A DNA stretch of 64,000 nucleotides from GCA-002779465 sp964596535 (GTDB taxonomy: Bacteria > Desulfobacterota > Desulfobacteria > Desulfobacterales > UBA2156), in NCBI GenBank assembly GCA_964596535.1, contig CAZQUR010000003.1, positions 1 to 64,000 of the forward strand. Reading direction: 5' to 3'. Shown in pieces: positions 60,191 to 64,000 of this stretch (positions are counted from its first letter, which is position 1; each line of letters opens with the position of its first letter). The position numbers were made by a program, and so were the translations under genes. The notes beneath the pieces are model-generated. The model made no database searches, was not told the DNA's origin, and saw nothing but the letters and a program-made list of their open reading frames with translations.

Positions 60191-61744
60191 ATGGGTATCG
60201 TGGAAGATAAAATCAGGGAATTAAAGGAAAAGCAGGCCAAAATCCTGGAGATGGGCGGAGAAAAGGCGGTGGCCCGTCACAAGGAAAAGGGGAAATTGAC
60301 CGCCCGGGACCGCCTGGCGCGCCTTTTCGACCGGGGGACGTTCCGGGAAATCGACATGTTCGTGCGGCACCGGTGCACCAATTTCGGCATGGAAAAGGTC
60401 GATATCCCCTCGGACGGGGTCATCACCGGCCACGGGCTTGTGGCGGGGCGGCCCGTATTCGCCTTTTCCCAGGATTTCACCTCCCGGGCCGGCAGCCTCG
60501 GAGAGATGCACGCCAAAAAAATATGTAAAGTCATGGACCTGGCCCTGAAAGCGGGGACGCCCTTTGTGGGATTCAACGACTCGGGGGGGGCCCGGATCCA
60601 GGAGGGGGTGGACGCCCTTTCCGGATACGGCCAGATTTTTTACCGCAATTCCCTGGCTTCCGGCGTCATCCCACAGGTTTCGGCCGTCATGGGACCCACG
60701 GCGGGCGGCGCGGTCTATTCCCCGGCCATGACGGACTGGGTCTTCATGGTGAAAAACTCCAGCTACATGTTCATCACGGGTCCGGAGGTCATCAAGGCCG
60801 TGACCGGCGAGGAGATCACCTTCGAAGAACTGGGGGGTGCCATGACCCACAACGAAAAAAGCGGGGTGGCCCATTTTGCGTGCGAAAGCGATGAAGACGC
60901 CATCGCCCAAATCCAGAAGCTTTTATCCTATCTTCCCTCCAACAACATGGAAGACCCCCCGCGGATGGAAACAGGAGACAATCCGAAGCGCACGGCCCCG
61001 GAGTTGAACCGGATGATCCCGGACAGCCCCAATCAATCCTACGACATGAAGGCGGTGATCGCCGAAATTGTGGACAACGGCGAATTTTTCGAGCCGCACC
61101 AGTATTATGCCCGCAACATGGTCGTGGGGTTCGCCCGGCTCAACGGCCGGAGCATCGGGATTATCGCGAACCAACCCCAGATTCTGGCGGGATGCCTCGA
61201 CATCGATGCGTCGGACAAGGCCACCCGGTTCATCCGGTTCTGCGACGCCTTCAACATCCCCATGCTCACCATCGCCGATGTCCCCGGCTACCTTCCGGGG
61301 AGCCAACAGGAATGGGGCGGCATCATCCGGCACGGGGCGAAGCTCTTGTGGTGTTATTCGGAGGCCACGGTTCCCAAGCTCCTCCTGGTGACCCGCAAAG
61401 ACTACGGCGGATCCTACCTGGCCATGTGCTCCCGGGACTTGGGTGCGGACATGAGTTTTGCCTGGCCCACGGCGGAGATCGCCGTCATGGGCGCCAGCGG
61501 AGCGGCCAACATCATTCACCGCAAGGAGATCAAGGAGGCCGAAGATCCGGCGGCCAAACGAAAAGAAAAGATTGAAGCATACGAAAATCTTTTCTCCAAT
61601 CCGTATCGCGCGGCCAACCGGGGATACATCGATGCCGTCATCGAACCCAGCGAGACGCGGCCGCGCCTCATCGACGCGCTGGAGATCATGTGCGCCAAGC
61701 GCGAACTGAGGCCGCCCAAAAAGCACGGCAACATTCCGGTGTAA
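60191..61744 (+). CDS. propionyl-CoA carboxylase beta / methylmalonyl-CoA carboxyltransferase 12S-type subunit
   Basis: A 517-residue crotonase-fold carboxyltransferase. N-terminal: KEKGKLTARDRLARLFDRGT. Acyl-CoA-binding oxyanion region: FNDSGGARIQEGVDALSGYG. Then VMGPTAGGAVYSPAMTDWVF, the biotin-side oxyanion PMLTIADVPGYLPGSQQEWG, GAKLLWCYSEATVPKLLLVT and MGASGAANIIHRKEI. Length fits PccB, MmdA and the transcarboxylase 12S subunit equally. A neighbouring 5S-type gene and the lack of a biotin carboxylase or Na+-pump subunit in view favour transcarboxylation between methylmalonyl-CoA and pyruvate. Confidence 0.9.
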   Translation: MGIVEDKIRELKEKQAKILEMGGEKAVARHKEKGKLTARDRLARLFDRGTFREIDMFVRHRCTNFGMEKVDIPSDGVITGHGLVAGRPVFAFSQDFTSRAGSLGEMHAKKICKVMDLALKAGTPFVGFNDSGGARIQEGVDALSGYGQIFYRNSLASGVIPQVSAVMGPTAGGAVYSPAMTDWVFMVKNSSYMFITGPEVIKAVTGEEITFEELGGAMTHNEKSGVAHFACESDEDAIAQIQKLLSYLPSNNMEDPPRMETGDNPKRTAPELNRMIPDSPNQSYDMKAVIAEIVDNGEFFEPHQYYARNMVVGFARLNGRSIGIIANQPQILAGCLDIDASDKATRFIRFCDAFNIPMLTIADVPGYLPGSQQEWGGIIRHGAKLLWCYSEATVPKLLLVTRKDYGGSYLAMCSRDLGADMSFAWPTAEIAVMGASGAANIIHRKEIKEAEDPAAKRKEKIEAYENLFSNPYRAANRGYIDAVIEPSETRPRLIDALEIMCAKRELRPPKKHGNIPV

Positions 61745-61800
61745 AAGAAAAAAGGGAAGACGCTGGATCCACCAGAAAGAAAAGAACCGGGGAGTAGAAC

Positions 61801-62001
61801 ATGAAACACCCGAAAAAAATGGCGGCGATTGCAACCGCCGTGACCGCATATATCCAGACGGAAGAAGAAGCCCTGGTGTTACAATCCATGCCGGCGCCGG
61901 CAAAACCGCCGGAGGAACCTTTCAGCCCGTGGCGGTTCAGCGGGCGTCAGGACCAGATGCAGATGCGTCTCCAGATGCTGATGAAGGCTTACCACCGATA
62001 A
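61801..62001 (+). CDS. small accessory subunit of the carboxyltransferase complex (proposed)
   Basis: A 66-residue soluble protein, MKHPKKMAAIATAVTAYIQT then EEEALVLQSMPAP, a Pro-rich centre (PAKPPEEPFSPWRFSGRQDQ) and a short helical end (MQMRLQMLMKAYHR). The AAIATAVTAYIQTEEEA helix resembles the short C-terminal helix of decarboxylase gamma/epsilon-type subunits and acyl-CoA carboxylase epsilon peptides that hold the complexes together. It has no transmembrane helix. It lies between the 12S-type and 5S-type genes, 57 bases after the former. CCGGGGAGTAGAAC precedes the ATG. Role proposed from position and the helix only. Confidence 0.6.
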   Translation: MKHPKKMAAIATAVTAYIQTEEEALVLQSMPAPAKPPEEPFSPWRFSGRQDQMQMRLQMLMKAYHR

Positions 62002-62008
62002 TACAATT

Positions 62009-62086
62009 AGGGTTCGAGGGTTCGAGGGTTCGAGGAGTCAAGTGACGATGCACTCGGTCCCTTGGACCCCCGACCCCTTGGGCCCT
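62009..62086. repeat. short tandem and inverted GGTTCGAGGG-type repeat
   Basis: Three copies of GGTTCGAGG-like octamers at 62009-62037 are followed by oppositely oriented CCCTTGGACCCCCGACCCC at 62059-62077 and CTTGGGCCCT. It is related in sequence to the tandem array at 38331-38430 and could fold into a weak hairpin between two carboxyltransferase genes. Confidence 0.65.
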
Positions 62087-62110
62087 AAACGAATAAAGGG
62101 AGAAGGAAAG

Positions 62111-64000
62111 ATGACCGATCATAATCAAGTGAAAATGACCGCCACGAATTATGAAAATGACCGCCCGGAGGCGGAAAACCCGCTGAAGGTGGAAGACCTG
62201 ACCTTTCGGGACGGCCACCAGTCCCTCTTTGCCACCCGGGGGCGTACCGAGGACATGATCCCGGTGGCGGAGATGATGGACGAGGTGGGCTTCTGGGCCA
62301 TGGAAATATGGGGCGGAGCGACGTTCGACACCATGCACCGGTTCCTGAATGAAGACCCGTGGGAGCGCATCCGGACCCTGAAACGCTACATCAAGAAAAC
62401 CCCCTTTTCCATGCTCCTGCGGGGGCAGAACCTGGTGGGGTACCGGAACTATGCCGATGACGTGGCCAAGGCCTTCGTGGAGCGGGCCGCGAAAAACGGC
62501 ATGGACATCTTCCGGACCTTCGACGCCCTCAATGACTACCGGAATTTCGAGACGGTGGTCCCGGTCATCAAGGCATCCGGGAAACATTTCCAGGGATGTA
62601 TCTGCTATTCTTTGACGGAACCCCGGCTGGGGGGAGAGGTTTACAACCTCGACTATTACGTCAACAAGGCCAAGGACCTGGAATCCATGGGGGCGGACAG
62701 CATCTGCGTCAAAGACATGGCCGGCCTCATCGCGCCCTATGACGCCTACGCCATCGTCAAGGCATTGAAGGCGGCCGTCAAGGCCCCCGTGCACCTGCAC
62801 AGTCATTTCACTTCCGGGATGTCGGCCATGAGCCAGCTGAAAGCCATCGAAGCCGGTGTCGACATTGTGGATACCTGCATGTCGCCGTACGCCTACCGAA
62901 CGTCCCACCCGGCCATCGAACCGCTGGTCATGACCCTCCTGGGCACCAACCGGGATACGGGATTCGACATCAAGCACCTGGCGGCCATCAACGAAAGACT
63001 CGAAAAAGAGGTGATGCCCAAATACAAGCACCTCCTGGATGACTCCAAGATGAGCATCATCGACATCAACGTCCTGCTGCACCAGACTCCCGGAGGGATG
63101 CTGTCGAATCTGGTCAACCAGCTCAAACAGATGGATGCCCTGGACAAGATTGGTGACGTCTACCGGGAACTCCCGCGGGTGAGAAAAGAGCTGGGTCAGA
63201 TTCCCCTTGTCACTCCCACCAGTCAGATCGTGGGGATCCAGACGGTGAACAACGTCCTGTTCGACGCCCCCGAAGAACGCTACAAGATGATCACGGACCA
63301 GGTGAAGGATCTCTGCTACGGGCTTTACGGCAAGACCGCCGTGCCCATCGATCCGGAAGTGCAGAAAAAGGCCCTCAAAGGATACCCCCGGGGGGAAGAA
63401 CCCATCACCTGCCGGCCGGCGGAGGTCCTGGAACCGGAGCTGGAAAAAGCCAAGACCGAAATCGGCGATTTGGCCGTGGACATGGACGACCTGGTCCTGT
63501 ACGCCCTGTATCCGGTGACCGGGAAACGGTTCTTGAAATGGAAATACGGCCAAGAAGAACCGCCCGCCGAAGTGCGGCCCATCACCCTGGAGCAGGTCAA
63601 GGCCCGGGAGACATTGATCAGAAAGGCCCTGGCGGGCGAACTGATGGAAAAATCGTCCAAGGAAGCGCCGCCAAAAAGCGAAAACGCCCGCACCTTCAAT
63701 GTATTCATCGACGGTGAATATTTCGAAGTCGGCGTGGACGAGGTGGGCGAGTCTCCGGTGATCCGTTATATTCAGCAGATGCCGGCCCAGGTGCCCACGA
63801 TGCCGGCCATGCCGCCTCCGGGACCGGCGGCGCCACCCCGGAGCACGCGTCCCCCGGCGTCTGTCCCGGCACCGGAGGCAAAACCATCGGCGCCCGAACC
63901 CCCCAAGGCGGTGGAACCGGCCAAAGCGGCGGCCGATGCGGAGGGGACACCCTTGAAAGCCCCCATGCCCGGGATGATCGTGAATTACAAAAAACAGGTG
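62111..64000 (+). CDS. oxaloacetate decarboxylase alpha / transcarboxylase 5S-type subunit with biotin carrier domain (runs off window)
   Basis: 630 codons are visible and the frame is open at the window end. The conserved carboxyltransferase begins at NPLKVEDLTFRDGHQSLFAT (DGHQSL, metal-binding Asp). It continues through WAMEIWGGATFDTMHRFLNE, MLLRGQNLVGYRNYADDVAK, ADSICVKDMAGLIAPYDAYA (catalytic Lys) and VHLHSHFTSGMSAMSQLKAI (metal His pair). The PYC-type tuberous domain follows, then a Pro/Ala-rich linker (from about residue 555). The first strand of a biotinyl domain, LKAPMPGMIVNYKKQV, is at the very end; the biotinylated Lys must lie beyond the window. It fits a fused 5S-1.3S subunit. Start at ATG 62111 after AGAAGGAAAG. 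Confidence 0.9.
   Translation, partial: MTDHNQVKMTATNYENDRPEAENPLKVEDLTFRDGHQSLFATRGRTEDMIPVAEMMDEVGFWAMEIWGGATFDTMHRFLNEDPWERIRTLKRYIKKTPFSMLLRGQNLVGYRNYADDVAKAFVERAAKNGMDIFRTFDALNDYRNFETVVPVIKASGKHFQGCICYSLTEPRLGGEVYNLDYYVNKAKDLESMGADSICVKDMAGLIAPYDAYAIVKALKAAVKAPVHLHSHFTSGMSAMSQLKAIEAGVDIVDTCMSPYAYRTSHPAIEPLVMTLLGTNRDTGFDIKHLAAINERLEKEVMPKYKHLLDDSKMSIIDINVLLHQTPGGMLSNLVNQLKQMDALDKIGDVYRELPRVRKELGQIPLVTPTSQIVGIQTVNNVLFDAPEERYKMITDQVKDLCYGLYGKTAVPIDPEVQKKALKGYPRGEEPITCRPAEVLEPELEKAKTEIGDLAVDMDDLVLYALYPVTGKRFLKWKYGQEEPPAEVRPITLEQVKARETLIRKALAGELMEKSSKEAPPKSENARTFNVFIDGEYFEVGVDEVGESPVIRYIQQMPAQVPTMPAMPPPGPAAPPRSTRPPASVPAPEAKPSAPEPPKAVEPAKAAADAEGTPLKAPMPGMIVNYKKQV

Overview
The window is 64 kb of a draft genome (one run of exactly 100 N at 32884-32983). 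It most likely comes from a sulfate-reducing or syntrophic member of the Desulfobacterota, close to Desulfobacterales. The reasons are the gene content (complete methylmalonyl-CoA route with succinate dehydrogenase, liv-type transporter linked to an acyl-CoA ligase, PAS/sigma-54 regulation), the fairly GC-rich coding sequence, and short dispersed repeats of a style I associate with that group. The assignment is inference; no rRNA or other taxonomic marker is present and I found no tRNA gene.

Left edge (1-1100): a debris zone with the promoter and first ~33 codons of a uracil phosphoribosyltransferase gene, a well-formed candidate small RNA with its own promoter and terminator and two anti-Shine-Dalgarno motifs, a dispersed repeat, and the N-terminal third of a FAD oxidoreductase. 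1107-8545: a response regulator, then livM-livH-livK-livG-livF plus an acyl-CoA synthetase. 8695-14876: argS, a SPOR protein, gatC, gatA, a 65-aa protein and mutL. 15090-19038 (minus): a three-gene cluster of a QueC-like PP-loop protein, a RimK-type ATP-grasp ligase and a large protein with a cobalamin-domain-like N-terminus and a GNAT C-terminus; I cannot match it to a described pathway. 19253-24980: a membrane class III cyclase, a SUMF1-like secreted protein and an NTT-transporter/HEAT/cyclic-nucleotide-binding fusion, which read together as a cyclic-nucleotide signalling unit. 25064-32138: a glutathione-synthetase-like ligase and a dipeptide-type ABC transporter whose last ATPase gene is separated by repeats. 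32330-42460: porin, FG-GAP protein, gatB, queA-tgt, a NifU-type protein, aminotransferase, methylmalonyl-CoA epimerase and an outer-membrane protein. 42705-44690: a solitary B12-binding radical SAM gene of different base composition. 44773-48610 (minus): a pqiAABC lipid-transport operon.

48819-64000 is a propionate (or succinate/propionate) metabolism region. A PAS/AAA+ sigma-54 activator, frameshifted at a run of nine A, stands just upstream of a textbook -24/-12 promoter, the remnant of a symporter-like gene and a propionyl-CoA synthetase. Then follow sdhCAB, a small ABM protein, methylmalonyl-CoA mutase, a carboxyltransferase beta-type subunit, a tiny subunit and a 5S/OadA-type carboxyltransferase that runs off the window end. 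Together with the epimerase at 41139 these would activate propionate, carboxylate it (by transcarboxylation from oxaloacetate or a related scheme), rearrange methylmalonyl-CoA to succinyl-CoA and oxidise succinate to fumarate, or run the reverse.

Short dispersed repeats occur throughout (at least four families) and in several places supply start-proximal, stop-proximal or leader sequence to the neighbouring genes.
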